DNA of 64,000 bases from Sphaerulina vaccinii (taxonomy: Eukaryota > Ascomycota > Dothideomycetes > Mycosphaerellales > Mycosphaerellaceae): the NCBI GenBank assembly GCA_022570795.1, contig JAKUDP010000016.1, positions 806,001-870,000 of the forward strand, read 5' to 3'. The translations under genes and the position numbers were made by a program. Below are positions 22,729 through 33,746 of the stretch, in pieces. The notes under the pieces were generated by a model. The model was not told the origin of the DNA. It did not search any database and saw nothing but the letters and a program-made list of their open reading frames with translations. Positions within the stretch are counted from its first letter, which is position 1; each line of letters opens with the position of its first letter.

Positions 22729-23772
22729 TCATACCAATCCACCCTCCTTCTCAACAGCTGGCACCATAGCTTCATACTTGCGTCTTGCTTTCTCCCGCTC
22801 CCTCTGATGCTTAATTTCGAGCTCTTCCTCCACCAGTTTGAACTCCTTTGCGCCGTCTCCATGGATATGTGCAATCTTCTTGAAGATCTGGATCTCATCA
22901 AGCCTGAACTTCTGTTTCAGTTCCACATGTTGTCGAAGTAGCTGTTCCTCTGTGACCGCGTTCTTCAGTTTGGTTGTGAAATCGTCACCACGAACGCGTT
23001 TGCGGGCACGCTCGCCACGTCCGGCGGCAGTGTTCTGCTTGGGATTGAACTCGCCATCTGACTCATCATCTTCTGTGTCGGCGATATCGATAGCGTCTTC
23101 AGTCTTGATCTTCTTGAGTGGCGATCGTGTCGTTTCTCCGAAACCGCGCTTTTTCTGGCTCGAGGCTGTCTGGAGCCCGGTCGGCTTAGTCGCTGGCATT
23201 TCGGCGGTGATGTTTGGCGCCTTTCCGAAATCGTGGATTTTTGGAAACTGCGGAGTGTACGCACCAGGTGGCGTGGTTGGCGGCAAGTTGCTGGAGAACG
23301 ACGACGGGTACTTGATTTTGGCTGCAGAGCTTGGTGGAGATTGCTGTGGTTCAGGTGGTGGTGGAACTTTTGCCGCCAGCTCTGGAAACTCACTTCGAAG
23401 GGCCTTGATAATGAGCACCTTCTTGATCGGATCTGTTGAGGGCTTCTTCGCAGTCTCAACTTTGTCTTTCACCGCCTCTTGTTGCTTGATGAGCCGCGCC
23501 AGCTCTGTATCGTCGTGTTCCTCAAGCTCCTTCAATTTTGGTGGATAATACCACTTACGCAGAGACTTCCAATCTTCTTTCAGTGCATATGTGACATTGT
23601 CGCGGATTCGTGAACGGTATTTGGTGCGAGCCGAACTCAGAGCGTCGTATGTCCCTCGGGGAGGCATGGCCGTCGTGGTGTGACGACCTCCTTTGATGAC
23701 CTGGGCAGCGAAGTGGCGTAAGTGGTCGACTTGCAGAACGATGATGTTATCTGGTGATGGAGAGGTCGGCAT
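22729..23772 (-). CDS. nuclear-type coiled-coil protein, unknown function
   Basis: Single-exon frame of 347 residues from an ATG; an internal ATG (MPPRGTYDALSSARTKY) could be the true start because conserved-looking sequence begins there. The N-terminal half is helical and basic (RTKYRSRIRDNVTYALKEDWKSLRKWY). A Pro/Ser-rich linker and a likely nuclear localisation signal (QKKRG..SPLKKIK) follow, then an acidic patch (IADTEDDESDGEF) and a C-terminal coiled coil full of Glu, Lys and Gln (ELKQKFRLDEIQIFKKIAHI; EEELEIKHQREREKARRKY). I do not recognise the family. The layout fits a chromatin or RNA-associated scaffold, which is only inference. The gene lies tail-first near the NOC2 gene, on the same strand. 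Confidence 0.7.
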   Translation of the reverse strand: MPTSPSPDNIIVLQVDHLRHFAAQVIKGGRHTTTAMPPRGTYDALSSARTKYRSRIRDNVTYALKEDWKSLRKWYYPPKLKELEEHDDTELARLIKQQEAVKDKVETAKKPSTDPIKKVLIIKALRSEFPELAAKVPPPPEPQQSPPSSAAKIKYPSSFSSNLPPTTPPGAYTPQFPKIHDFGKAPNITAEMPATKPTGLQTASSQKKRGFGETTRSPLKKIKTEDAIDIADTEDDESDGEFNPKQNTAAGRGERARKRVRGDDFTTKLKNAVTEEQLLRQHVELKQKFRLDEIQIFKKIAHIHGDGAKEFKLVEEELEIKHQREREKARRKYEAMVPAVEKEGGLV

Positions 23773-24063
23773 GCCAATATGATTTTGCTCTTTGAGTGAA
23801 TGGCAATATGTGCCCCACCTCTGTTCTCTGTTCAGGTGAGATTTCAGCTTGCGCGTTAGAAATGGCGGTCAGTGGCGCAGCTGTCGTGTGTAAATGGAGA
23901 AGGAGACAGTCGCATTCGCTACGAAATGCCGTTGCCGGAGATACAATAAGTCCACCCAAGGTCCAGACAGCAGCAGCCTAGTCGAAGTAGAGAGGCCAAC
24001 ACGAGTGAAGGAATCGGACGGCATTCCGAAGCAATTGCATTGTGGCTGACAGCATGCGACAAA

Positions 24064-26304
24064 TTACTCGCTATCATCATCCTCTGCCTCAAGCATCTCT
24101 TCATCAGAGCCTTCGTCTTCAGTAGCATCATCCTCCTCTTCACTATCATCTGCCTTAGCTGCTCCACCATTTGTATTCTTCTCGCCAGCGCGTCTTCTCT
24201 CTTCTTCCTTTTTACTCTCCTCAAGAACCTTTGCTCTTTCCTCCCTGGTCTTTCTCTGTCCAACAACATACGCACCAAGTGGCGTCTTCTCGTCCTTGAC
24301 ATCCTTCAAGAACGAGTCCACACCTTGGCGATGGTTGGGCGCGAATTCGACCTTTGCTCTCTTCTCCTCGATCCATTTCGCATTAGCTTCCAGCTTTTGT
24401 ACTAGCAATTGGATGCCACTATTGATCTTTGTGTTATTATTACCGCCCTTACCCTTGCCTCGCTGGTTGACTTCCTTGAGCCAGCGACGGAGCATGACTG
24501 TCACTGGCAGTGCCAGTTCTGGGAACGCGATGTTCTTGGTCCAGATGTAGAAGAACTCGGAGAGAAGTTCTTGTACTTGCTCGGCCACGCCATCCTGGTA
24601 TGTACGTGTGCGAAGGTAAGACTTCGGCGCGCGAATGGTCGTGTTAAAGTCCATTGGCTTCAGCGTAGTTGGCTTGGGCGGCTTGCGCATCTCTGCACTG
24701 TTGAGGACCTCATACAAAGGAGCTGCGAGCGGGATGTACGTTCCTGTCGCGAGGCTGACTCGGAGAAGACAACGTACAAGCTGGAACCGCAGTGGAAAGT
24801 ATGTGGCTGTAGGAATCAATCGGAGTGCGCCAAGCGTCACCTGCACGAAAGGATAGATCAGAGCATATAGTGGCGAGCTCGACTCTGTGCAGTGCATGGC
24901 CAGAACTCTGCCCCAGAAGTCCAGGCTGTGCACATATTGCCAGTTGTAGACAGTTTTGTAGCTCTCGTTCGAGTTGTTCGTGATACTGCTGCGAAGGTGC
25001 ATTGCCAGACTTCGGATGAACGTGAACGCGGTTGTGTATGCGACACCACCCTCTCCACCAGCAAGACCCCACAGCTCAGCTGCGGAGTTCTTCATCAGAT
25101 TGACACCAGGCATGGTGTGCACGGTCGTGTTACGCGCTCCCTTGACGAGGGCTTGATATGTAGCCTTGAGTACGTTCTCGCGAATGCCAGCATCACCGAT
25201 GACTGTCAGCCTCCGCATGACTAGGAAAGCTGCAATTCGAGTAGCCTCAGTATTGCTGTGCGATGACCAGACAACAGTGACCGCTCTCGAAACATCGCGA
25301 ACCAACTTCTTGAATGATAGCAGATATGGTAACAGCGGCAGTAGTGATGTGAGTGTGAGTCGAAGCGTCGCCGGATCTGAGAGATGATCCAAGAGATGCA
25401 GAATGCCAGAGATCTGTGAGCGCAGGATTGGGCCAAGAGTTTTAAACTTCTTCGACTCGGTCGGAACATGTACTTTGCCATTGACCTTATCCTGAACTGG
25501 TAAGTGATGCTCGAACACTTTCGGCACTTCCTTCAGCGCAGTAGTCAGGAGTTCATGGTAAACCTGTGGATTCGACACCGAGTACTTGAACTCCTTTTCT
25601 TCAGCCTCAGACGAAGAGACTTGCGCAGCCGATCTGAATGCAATGACTACCTCCTTTGCAGCCCTGAGCGAATGTTGTTCTTGAAGCGCAGTCCTCCACT
25701 TCTTCACAGTCTTCATATCCAGCTCGTTGCCCTCAGCTTCGTCTTCTGAGTCGTCACGCTTCTTTTGCTTCTTGCGCTTCGGCGCACCTTCCTCGTCTTC
25801 GCTTAGCACGAGATTATCCAGGTCATCAAACACTTCGGGCTCATCCTTTTGCAGCACTTTGTGGAACTCCGGGTCGTCCTTGGCCAGTCTGTCCAGTTGC
25901 TCCTTGAAGTCGCCCATATCGCTCTCCGAGTCCGAGTCATCTTCGCTGTCTCTCTGTATAGGCGCCTCTTCAGCAGAAGCATCCGAGTCTGATGCATCGC
26001 CCTCTGTGTCCCGCTTCCTCTTGCTGCCCTTCTTCTTGGGCAGTTCTGGCAACTCGAATCCGCCCTGAAAAAACTCGTCCACGGTCATATCATTGAGCGC
26101 TTCCGCTACTGCAGGCTTCGTCGCCCCATTTGTCGCTGTTTTGGCATCTTTCTCTGGGTCCTTTCCTTCCTCCTCAGCCTTTCTCTTCTTTTTGCGCTCC
26201 TTCAGCTGTTGCTGCTGTTTCGTCTTCTTCTGGCCTTTGCGCTTTTCCAGAACATCCGACAGATGATACTTCTGGAACTTCTTGGTTGCCTTTCCGACAG
26301 GCAT
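24064..26304 (-). CDS. NOC2: nucleolar complex protein 2
   Basis: Ribosome-biogenesis factor of the Noc2 family; in yeast Noc2 pairs with Noc1 (Mak21) in nucleolar and Noc3 in later pre-60S particles. The ATG at 26304 (MPVGKATKKFQKYHLSDVL) gives 746 residues. The frame is open further upstream, but that part overlaps the divergent VPS28 start. The N-terminal 230 residues are strongly charged with Lys/Arg-rich blocks (KKKRKAEEE, KKKGSKRKRD) and acidic tracts. The central and C-terminal helical body carries Noc2 signatures: RIAAFLVMRRL, SLDFWGRVLAMHC, IPLAAPLYEVLNSAEM, PVTVMLRRWLKEV. The acidic C-terminus (SEEEDDATEDEGSDEE) is typical. Intronless. Head-to-head with VPS28 across 178 bp. Confidence 0.93.
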   Translation of the reverse strand: MPVGKATKKFQKYHLSDVLEKRKGQKKTKQQQQLKERKKKRKAEEEGKDPEKDAKTATNGATKPAVAEALNDMTVDEFFQGGFELPELPKKKGSKRKRDTEGDASDSDASAEEAPIQRDSEDDSDSESDMGDFKEQLDRLAKDDPEFHKVLQKDEPEVFDDLDNLVLSEDEEGAPKRKKQKKRDDSEDEAEGNELDMKTVKKWRTALQEQHSLRAAKEVVIAFRSAAQVSSSEAEEKEFKYSVSNPQVYHELLTTALKEVPKVFEHHLPVQDKVNGKVHVPTESKKFKTLGPILRSQISGILHLLDHLSDPATLRLTLTSLLPLLPYLLSFKKLVRDVSRAVTVVWSSHSNTEATRIAAFLVMRRLTVIGDAGIRENVLKATYQALVKGARNTTVHTMPGVNLMKNSAAELWGLAGGEGGVAYTTAFTFIRSLAMHLRSSITNNSNESYKTVYNWQYVHSLDFWGRVLAMHCTESSSPLYALIYPFVQVTLGALRLIPTATYFPLRFQLVRCLLRVSLATGTYIPLAAPLYEVLNSAEMRKPPKPTTLKPMDFNTTIRAPKSYLRTRTYQDGVAEQVQELLSEFFYIWTKNIAFPELALPVTVMLRRWLKEVNQRGKGKGGNNNTKINSGIQLLVQKLEANAKWIEEKRAKVEFAPNHRQGVDSFLKDVKDEKTPLGAYVVGQRKTREERAKVLEESKKEEERRRAGEKNTNGGAAKADDSEEEDDATEDEGSDEEMLEAEDDDSE

Positions 26305-26482
26305 AGTTGCGATAACAGAAGTTGGATGTGTATGGGGATGTCTGCAGAAGAAGTTTGGAGATGGATAAATTTTGGATCTTCCGAAGCTGACCTCGATACG
26401 AGGCACTCTCCCCGAGCCGAGACGCCAATACAGCTCCTCCATCATACCAACATAGCATACTGATCTAGGAGACAGCAGCAAC
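26305..26482. promoter_or_regulatory. shared bidirectional promoter NOC2/VPS28
   Basis: Only 178 bp separates the divergent ATGs of NOC2 and VPS28, so both core promoters and both 5' leaders must fit here. No TATA box stands out on either strand, which is usual for housekeeping genes. Confidence 0.6.
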
Positions 26483-27296
26483 ATGTCCATGTACGGGCAA
26501 CAGCAGCTGGCATACGCGCCGACGCCCTACAGCTATACTCCGTCGAGCAACCTCACAGCGACCATCAACCTCGACGAAGAGGTCAAACTTGCCGACACTG
26601 CCGCCGAACGAGACTTGTACGAGTCACTGGCTGAGATCTATAGCATCATCGTCACCTTGGAAGCGCTGGAGAAGGCCTACCTGAGGGACAGCATTAAGGA
26701 GTCGGAGTATACAGAGACGTGTGACAGGCTGTTGCGCCAGTACAAGAGCAATCTTGCCGCAGACAGTGTCCAGGCTGCATTTGGAGACCTGGAGAGCTTC
26801 AAGGCCGAGTGGGGAGTGCGTTGTCCTGTAGTCCCATGTACTATGGTATAAGGATACTGATAGAGTACAGCTCGAAGTACCAAAGGCGACAGAACGGCTG
26901 AAGATTGGTCTGCCAGCAACCATCGAGAGTGCCCCAACGAGAACAGGATCTCAGCACAACCGGGCCTCAAACTCCCACTCTGCAGGCAACAACGGATCTG
27001 GTGGTGCTGCGAACGCTTCAGCTATCGTCTCTGCTTCGGAGAACTTCATCACACTGTTCGATGCTGTGAAGATGAACATCTTATCCAAGGACACTCTGCA
27101 TCCGATCTTGGTCGACACTATCCAGGCCGTCAACAAGGTTACTGATCGAGACTTTGAGAACAAGGGCAAGATCGTGCAATGGCTCATTACCCTGAACCAG
27201 ATGCGAGCTGCTGAGGAACTGAGTCTTGAACAGGCGCGAGATATGCAGTTTGATCTCAATGCTGCCTATGACGGCTTCAAGGCCATACTCGAGTGA
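26483..27296 (+). CDS. VPS28: ESCRT-I subunit VPS28
   Basis: Endosomal sorting complex I subunit, needed to sort ubiquitinated cargo into multivesicular bodies. Exons 26483-26815 and 26871-27296 with a 55 bp intron (GTGCGT..ACAG) give 252 residues. The N-terminal core is clear (INLDEEVKLADTAAERDLYESLAEIYSI, then LEALEKAYLRDSI and YTETCDRLLRQYKSN). It is followed by KATERLKIGLPATI. A linker rich in Asn, Ser and Gly precedes the C-terminal four-helix domain that binds ESCRT-II (NFITLFDAVKMNI; LVDTIQAVNKV; VQWLITLNQMRA; QMQFDLNAAYDGFKAIL-type end). The length matches the family. Confidence 0.95.
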
Positions 27297-28249
27297 AGAA
27301 GCATGACAGATGCCGCAGGATTGGTGAGCATCACGCCCCGCCGCTATCGTACGCGAATACTGGCTTGGGCGCCTGGTTGCGATCATATCCTTAGGCGTAC
27401 TGGGCTTCTGTGCGGTATCATCTGATCTTCCTTCAACGACAACGATATTACCTGCTGGTGTGCTCCAAACCGCACTGCAGACATGAGACATCGGGTATGG
27501 GTGCTCCGCTGCACTGGGCAGACTTGCCCGGTCTTCCGCGTGGTTGTGACACTGTAATACTGCTGGAAGTCGCTAGGGAACTGGTGCCTGAACTGGTACG
27601 AGGCATGCAGTGTGATCTGGAGGCTATGCACAAAGGCAGCTTCAGAGTGAGGACTTGCTACCAGACACCTTAGCATCACGAAGCATCCAGGCTTTCCATC
27701 GTACGAATACGATACTGGCCTGAAGCGCATACATGATATCGTTAGTCCTCTGCGGTGCCAGTTCATCTCCCAATAACGAAGACGACATCAGCCACGAGCT
27801 CACTGGAAAATAAACTCCAGACACCAGACACCAGACTGCAGGTACAATCTCCCCGGCGGCGTACACCTGGTTGACCAATATCTGGTCTACTATTGCATAC
27901 AAGTTGCATAGACGTGATTGCAACCCATGGATACGGACATATAGCTCCGAAACACATCTAGCTGCAGGAACAACCTTTGTGGATGCATATTCTGCAATCA
28001 CTTCATGCAATAGCATATGCAGGCTGCGAACTACAACCAGGTGTATGCAATGCGGTGCTATTTGGCATTGGTATAATGCACAGCTGCCCAATACACCACT
28101 CTTTAAGCTTCCATCGGGATCGGACTCTGGTTGCTTTCTTCCCGCGCTCGACTGATGCTAGTCTGGCGGATGCGGCTCTGCTACCGAAACACGAAACACA
28201 AGCACCGCGCGTAGTGCACCGCAAGGCTGTGAGGCTCAAGCCATGCACA
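27297..28249. other. intergenic, about 950 bp
   Basis: Overlapping frames are open on both strands, for example minus 27383-27766 and minus 27642-28091. They begin at non-ATG codons or have no recognisable sequence. I cannot support a gene. Confidence 0.4.
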
Positions 28250-29496
28250 ATGAATTTACCCAGAGCAGACCTCACCGCGGGAGATCTCGGCCTCACCGAT
28301 GACAGCGGAGCGGAAGAGGAAGAGGCGCTGAACGGTGCGTTGACTACCTTCTCATGACTGTTGACGTACTTCGCTGGGGCAGAGGAGAGGTCTATCAGCT
28401 GATCACTCATGCAGTGCTCGATCTCCCGCAGCTGTACACCAAACCGAAAGCAGAATCTCTACTTGATACCCTCGCCGATCTGAGCTCACAGCCTGCGTCC
28501 TTCGAAGCGACTCCCCGCAGCGGCACACCTACGACCCCATTGTCGGGTAACTCAACGCCGCATCGCAGAAAGAGGAAGATTCGCAGTCAAGGCATACCTA
28601 GCTACCTGACCAAGATCATCTCTAGTCCCCTCGCTTGGATTGAGGACGATGAGCAAAAGGAATGCATATGGGAGACTGCAGCACAACGGCTTAGCGAGCG
28701 CAGTGGAAGAACTGCTATGGGCGCGATAAGCAGGTCCTTCGTCATTCCGCTGCAGACATCTCTGCCACCGTCCCAGGACCACAGCACTGGGAATACAGTG
28801 ACAAATGGCACGACTACGAATGTTCCGGACGAGTATCTCGATATCACTCTGCATGAACCGGCTTTGACAGGCGATGATCTCGGCAACAAGACGTGGTGTT
28901 CATCGTTTCTTTTGGCCAAGAGAATTGCTGTCCTGCAGCATACACTTCCCCGGCTGCCACCAGACAGCATAGTACTTGAGCTTGGGTCAGGCACCGGGCT
29001 AGTAGGTATGGCAGCAGCTGGTATTCTTGCGAGGCAGGTGATCGCGACCGATCTGCCAGAGATCGTGCCCAATCTCGAACGCAACGCGAACGCGAATGCA
29101 CCCACACTCTCTGCACATGGAGGGAGGTGCTCAGCCGCTGTTCTGGACTGGACGCAGCCTGATCAATTCGTCCTTGAAGGCGTGCACAAAGGCGAAGCAC
29201 ATACGTTTCCCCTCATACTTGCAGCAGATCCCATCTACAGCCCGGAGCACCCTCGCCTCCTCGCTCAAGCGGTAGGGTATCATCTGACCAAGAGCGATGA
29301 AGCACGTGTCGTTGTGGAAATGCCATTGCGAGACGCCTATGTCGCCGAACGGCAGGACTTCAGGGACGCCATGGCATACATTGGACTTGTGATCCTGGAT
29401 GAAGGCGAAGAGACTGGCTACGATGACTGGTCTTCGAATGCTGAAGACGAACCTCTGGAAGTCCGGTGCTGGTGGAGTGTCTGGCGCAGGCAATAG
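28250..29496 (+). CDS. EFM2: EFM2-type protein-lysine methyltransferase
   Basis: Seven-beta-strand SAM-dependent methyltransferase closest to yeast Efm2, which methylates a lysine of elongation factor 2. I favour exon 28250-28334, a 50 bp intron and exon 28385-29496 (398 residues), because the first exon's acidic start (MNLPRADLTAGDLG..EEEEALN) resembles family members. A fallback start is the ATG at 28354. Diagnostic parts are LHEPALTGDDLGNKTWCSS, motif I VLELGSGTGLVGM, the acidic post-I motif VIATDLPEIVPNLERN, LDWTQPDQF, LAADPIYSPEHP and YDDW near the end. The N-terminal extension, residues about 30-150, is variable and Ser/Thr-rich. Substrate is inferred from the family. Confidence 0.85.
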
Positions 29497-31180
29497 CACA
29501 TGTTTGCTGGACTCGTACCTTGATGTAGGTGAATATCAACTTCGTCGAGTCGGCGAATGCCACAATGGACGACCTTTCATTCACAGCTTTCAAGTCCTTG
29601 CTCCACTCTATTGACGACATTCCCAATCTGCATCATGTGCTACCTTTCACGCTCTCATAATCAGTTTCCTCGAACTCGAGATCTTGGTTGTATGATCAGC
29701 ACAGCTGAGCTGAGCAAACAATGGGGCCACTACTGTCTACCTTTCAATTGCTTGCTGATGAATGGGAATCAGAAGCAAAGACAGACACCCAACAAACATA
29801 CTGTAAGCATCGCGAAAATCCCATCTGCGACGCCTGTACTCTTCATATCCTCGAAACAGTAGCATTACTTCACGACTTCCATGATATTTCGCAGGAATAC
29901 GAACACGCTGATGGTGATCTGGAGGGAGTCTGAAAGTTCGAACCGGCTCCTTCTGATGCCTGAGACTACTGTAGGCTTGACTTCGGCGCGATGGATCGCT
30001 GACACTTGCACTTTGACACTTGCTTGCGATAGCCTAAGCTCTTCCACGATGCTTCTTTCGAGTTTCTTGAGCTGTTCTTTACCATGGTAGAGATCGGCTC
30101 CAATGCCTCGGCACACTCCGAGATGTCTACCAAACAGTCTGTCATACGGGACTTTTTGTCTTAGACTACCCAAATGTGGTCGTCGCACCTGCCGTCCTGG
30201 CACCTAGACCGCGTGTAATCGGCAGACTTGACCCTAGAAAGCCATTTGCATCCTGCGAGGGGTGTGAGGAAAGGCAAGACGAGATGTTCTTTGGGAGACG
30301 AAAGACAGATGTTCGAGCATCCCTTCTAGTTGCTGTTGATGAGCTTCGGAGACTTTCCAGACTGCTGTCTGTTTGTTACCAAGAAAATCGACTTTCTCTC
30401 GGCTCCAGGTCGGCACTCCTAACAGCATTGAACGCGCCCGTTCCAGGAGCCAGGTCGAGATGCGGGAAAAGCGATGAAGCTGGCTCGGGACCATGCCGGC
30501 TATTGCTCGGCAAACGCTGGCTCTGTTTCTGGGCCCGGCACCTCTTCGCAAGTAACGTGGTCGAGAGCACCCTGAAGCGTACGAGAAAAGCTTGCGCGTC
30601 GCAAGAGTTGAGCGAGTGCTGGCATTGCGGTGAGTTGTTTCTTCCACAAGTACAGCCAGCTCATACCTCCGCCTGCATGCAGGTAAGAGGTACCTCGCCG
30701 CTGGTAACTCGGAGTCTCGAAAGGTGCCGTCAGTATATGCATCTAGACGAGAGTCTAGAGAGAGGGCAGGGATGCTGGCAATAACATCGCGGCCTGGCGA
30801 CCGAAGTGCGATGCGGACCTCAGCTGAGGACGCAGAGGCAATGATACAGCCGCCAGATGGACTTCGGCGGTCAGACGGTATGTGCTGGCTTCCAAGCTGA
30901 CTTTGCAGGTTTTCAGTTTTAAGTGGACAAAGTGAGGCGAGATGGTGTCATTGAACCCCGCTATGTAGCTATGGTATAGGACCTCACCAGCCTTGAGCTG
31001 ACCTTCACAGCACTTTTATCGACCCGAAAATGGACTTCTTCCTCATAAGTGCACTGTTCTTGATGAGTGTGGTGAAAGCTACGTCGCTAGCGGCTTTCTT
31101 ATCCTTCTCAGTACTCAATCGATAGGGGCAGAACAGCTCGGGTGTGGCGTTGAGGAAGAGGGCAGACAAGAGCATGCAGC
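29497..31180. other. 1.7 kb region with conflicting frames
   Basis: Two long frames compete. On the plus strand about 30065-30784 is open (about 240 codons, no ATG at its start) and contains two CxxC pairs, including CWHC..HTSAC near the end, plus a good donor (GTAAGA) at about 30682. On the minus strand about 29865-30203 is open, with helical, Lys/Glu-rich sequence (KEQLKKLERSIVEELRLSQA) and a possible acceptor at 30204. Either could be part of an unrecognised multi-exon gene or a relic. I cannot choose. Confidence 0.3.
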
Positions 31181-32439
31181 ATGGCGTTCAGCGAAATACC
31201 AGTATTGGACTTGTCGGAGGCAAGAGATGAGACCAAGAAGCCGCAGTTCCTGAAGCAGTTGCGAGATGCTCTACTCCATGTGGGCTTCTTGTACATCAGA
31301 AACACGGGCATCGATCAAGACACCTTTGATCGGATATGTGAGGAGGGTATCAGGTTCTTTGACCTGCCTGAGGACGAGAAGCTTGCAATAGAGATGAAGA
31401 ACAAGCCTAGCTTCTTGGGCTACTCGCGGGTAAGAGATGGCATACATATGGTGAGTTGAGGCATTAGCTGATGATGAGATGCAGCTTGGGAACGAGATCA
31501 CAGCACACAAGGCAGATTGGAGGGAGCAGTATGATCTCTCTACACCGCATGCGTTGCCAACAGACCAAGACCCATTGTATCACAATCTACTTGCACCGAA
31601 TCAATGGCCAAGCGAGAAGCTTATGCCTCACTTTCGTGCCGTATTCGAAGACTACATGAAGCGCATGGGCGAGATCAGTATCTTCTTCACCAGCCTGATC
31701 GCCGAGAGTATCGAATTGCCTGCAAATGCCTTCGACAGCTTCTTCGACAAAGATCAGCAGAATAAGCTTAAGATCGTAAAGTACCCGGACTCAGGTACAG
31801 GTGTTGGACAAGGCGTAGGTCCACATAAGGACTCGATGCTCACATCCTACCTTCTACAAGCTTCTGACCACAGAGGTTTACAAGCTCAGAACACCCAAGG
31901 AGAGTGGATCGATTGTATGCCAGCATCTCAATCCTCATGCATGTACAGCAGAGAAGCTAACAACATCAGGTCCGCCCAAGAAGGGAACACTTGTAGTCGC
32001 AGTCGGCCAAGGCCTAGAAGCTCTAACAGGCGGCGTCTGCGCAAGTACGACTCACAGAGTACTGAGTCCAGCAGCTGGATCTGGTGCACGCTTCAGTATA
32101 CCTTTCTTCCAAGGAGTGTCCTACGACGCTCAATTCGAGTCCATGCACGTGCCTGAGCACGTCAAAGATCTGAGGCAGGGCATCATCGCAGCTCAGAATG
32201 GTAGAAGAGATGACGTTGAGTTCACTTTCGTGAAAGGAAGGTGGTCGCATCTGCGAGAAGCTACGCTGATGAATCGAATCAAATCGCACACAGATGTCGG
32301 TGAGCGATGGTATCCGGATCGTCTAGCCCAGCTTCGTAAGCAACAGGCCGATGAAGCGAGCAAGAGAGATCAGAGTCTCGATGATATGCCTGTGGCCGCG
32401 GCTTCGGCGGGGACATCACAAGCGATTGAGGCGCATTGA
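31181..32439 (+). CDS. 2-oxoglutarate/Fe(II) oxygenase, isopenicillin-N-synthase-like
   Basis: Soluble non-haem iron dioxygenase. Exons 31181-31429, 31485-31914 and 31970-32439 with two 55 bp introns give 382 residues. The N-terminal non-haem dioxygenase region is plain (IPVLDLSEARDETKKPQF; ALLHVGFLYIRNTGID; RFFDLPEDEKLAIEM). The iron ligands are His197 and Asp199 in GPHKDSMLTSYLLQ and His255 in STTHRVLSP. The 2-oxoglutarate-binding Arg is Arg267 in ARFSIPFF. The substrate is unknown; members act on secondary metabolites, hormones or flavonoid-like compounds. It has no clustered biosynthetic genes beside it, so a stand-alone role is likely. Confidence 0.88.
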
Positions 32440-33132
32440 TCGTTGATAATGCAAAGCAGTGTGCGCTCATCGATCATGGAAGCTTTCTTGGAGCATTATA
32501 GTCAGAAACAACTTCGGCACAGTATCTGACAACATGGCAGCCACCTACCTATTCTGTTCGCTTTGCTTCGCGTTAGATCCTTCGGAGCAACGTCCGACTT
32601 CAATGGCACCAGTGGCTTGGCCGAAGATGGCTGCCGCTGGTCAAAGCTGGGTCGTGCTAGCGCTTACACTTTTGTCCAGCGAAAGCATCGGTCTAGCGCT
32701 CGACTATTGAGGTTGGATCAACATTTCATGGTCTTTTGCAAAGCCCTTCTTGCGTGCTGCATGCGTGCTGCGGCCACTTGTTCGTTCATCGCACTGCCTT
32801 ACCGCTTCGACTTGAATGGAACTTGGAGTGGTAGTAGTAGTAGTTGTGTTGATATTGATTGATATCATTCGCATCGCAGAGCTGGGTGCACAAAGGCAAA
32901 GTCCATGCAGCAGTGGGGTATTAGTTACAACAATCATCATGATCGAACATTTCATCTCTGGGTATTCATGCCTGTGAAAGCAAGTACTGTGACACTGTGC
33001 CTCTCCATGAACGCCGTGGTCAAACAACAAAGATCCATCGCATCGTGTGACATTACAAAAGCCTCCGTATTTTACTAATAGTACAAGAACAGATATCATC
33101 ATTGAAGTCGTATCCCCAGGTCGTGACGGAGG

Positions 33133-33273
33133 AGTGCAGCCAAACCCGTGTTGACTACTCGTCGGACCTTTTTGGCTCAGGATTTAGTGAGGAATTGATG
33201 AAGCCACCGCAAAATTGGGCTTGGCTGGCTTCTGAAAGGTCCGACGAGTAGTGAACACGGGTCTGGCAGCAGT
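33133..33273. repeat. 39 bp inverted repeat, 63 bp loop
   Basis: Arms 33133-33171 and 33235-33273 are reverse complements at 35 of 39 positions; the core CTACTCGTCGGACCTTT is perfect. The 63 bp between them is not a coding frame I can support. It could be a miniature inverted-repeat element or a strong transcript hairpin. It lies in the 1.3 kb region (32440-33746) between the oxygenase gene and the 3' end of the bZIP gene, where nothing else stands out. Confidence 0.85.
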
Positions 33274-33746
33274 GAGGAGCTCCAGCGTGATCGAAGTGAT
33301 GCAGGTGGAGAGTTCGTGGAAGTGAGCTTTAACTTCGGAGAGCTTGAGCCGGGCTCCACGGGCCGCGCTTGCTTGCCAAGGAGTGGTCGTTTGTGCTTGG
33401 TGGCTTATTTGCTGTCAAAGGCTGATTGAGTTCGCCCATGCATACTCCACGCATGCTGCGATCGTCACTACTGCTTGCTCCATTCTCGAAAGCAGTTGAG
33501 GGAAAGCGGCACAAAGTGGCTTGCCAGGCGGAGTGAGGGCTGCATTCGTAGACCAGCCTGCTTCTCAATCGTGTTCAGCCGTGTTGCATCGTTGAGTGTC
33601 CGGTCCAGGTCTAGTGTGATCTTGTTGGCGAGTGCTCAATGCGACAGCTTGGAGCTGCGGCTTGCCCTTACAGGAAGTGGTGCGGCGAAGTTGGGCATCA
33701 ACCATCCTCATTGCATGTATCCGCACCCTTAGCCTGGTGGCGGGGC

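Noticed and set aside
26305..26490. NOC2 upstream extension starting MDMLLL
   Set aside because: It would overlap the VPS28 start codon, and Noc2 homology begins at the ATG at 26304.
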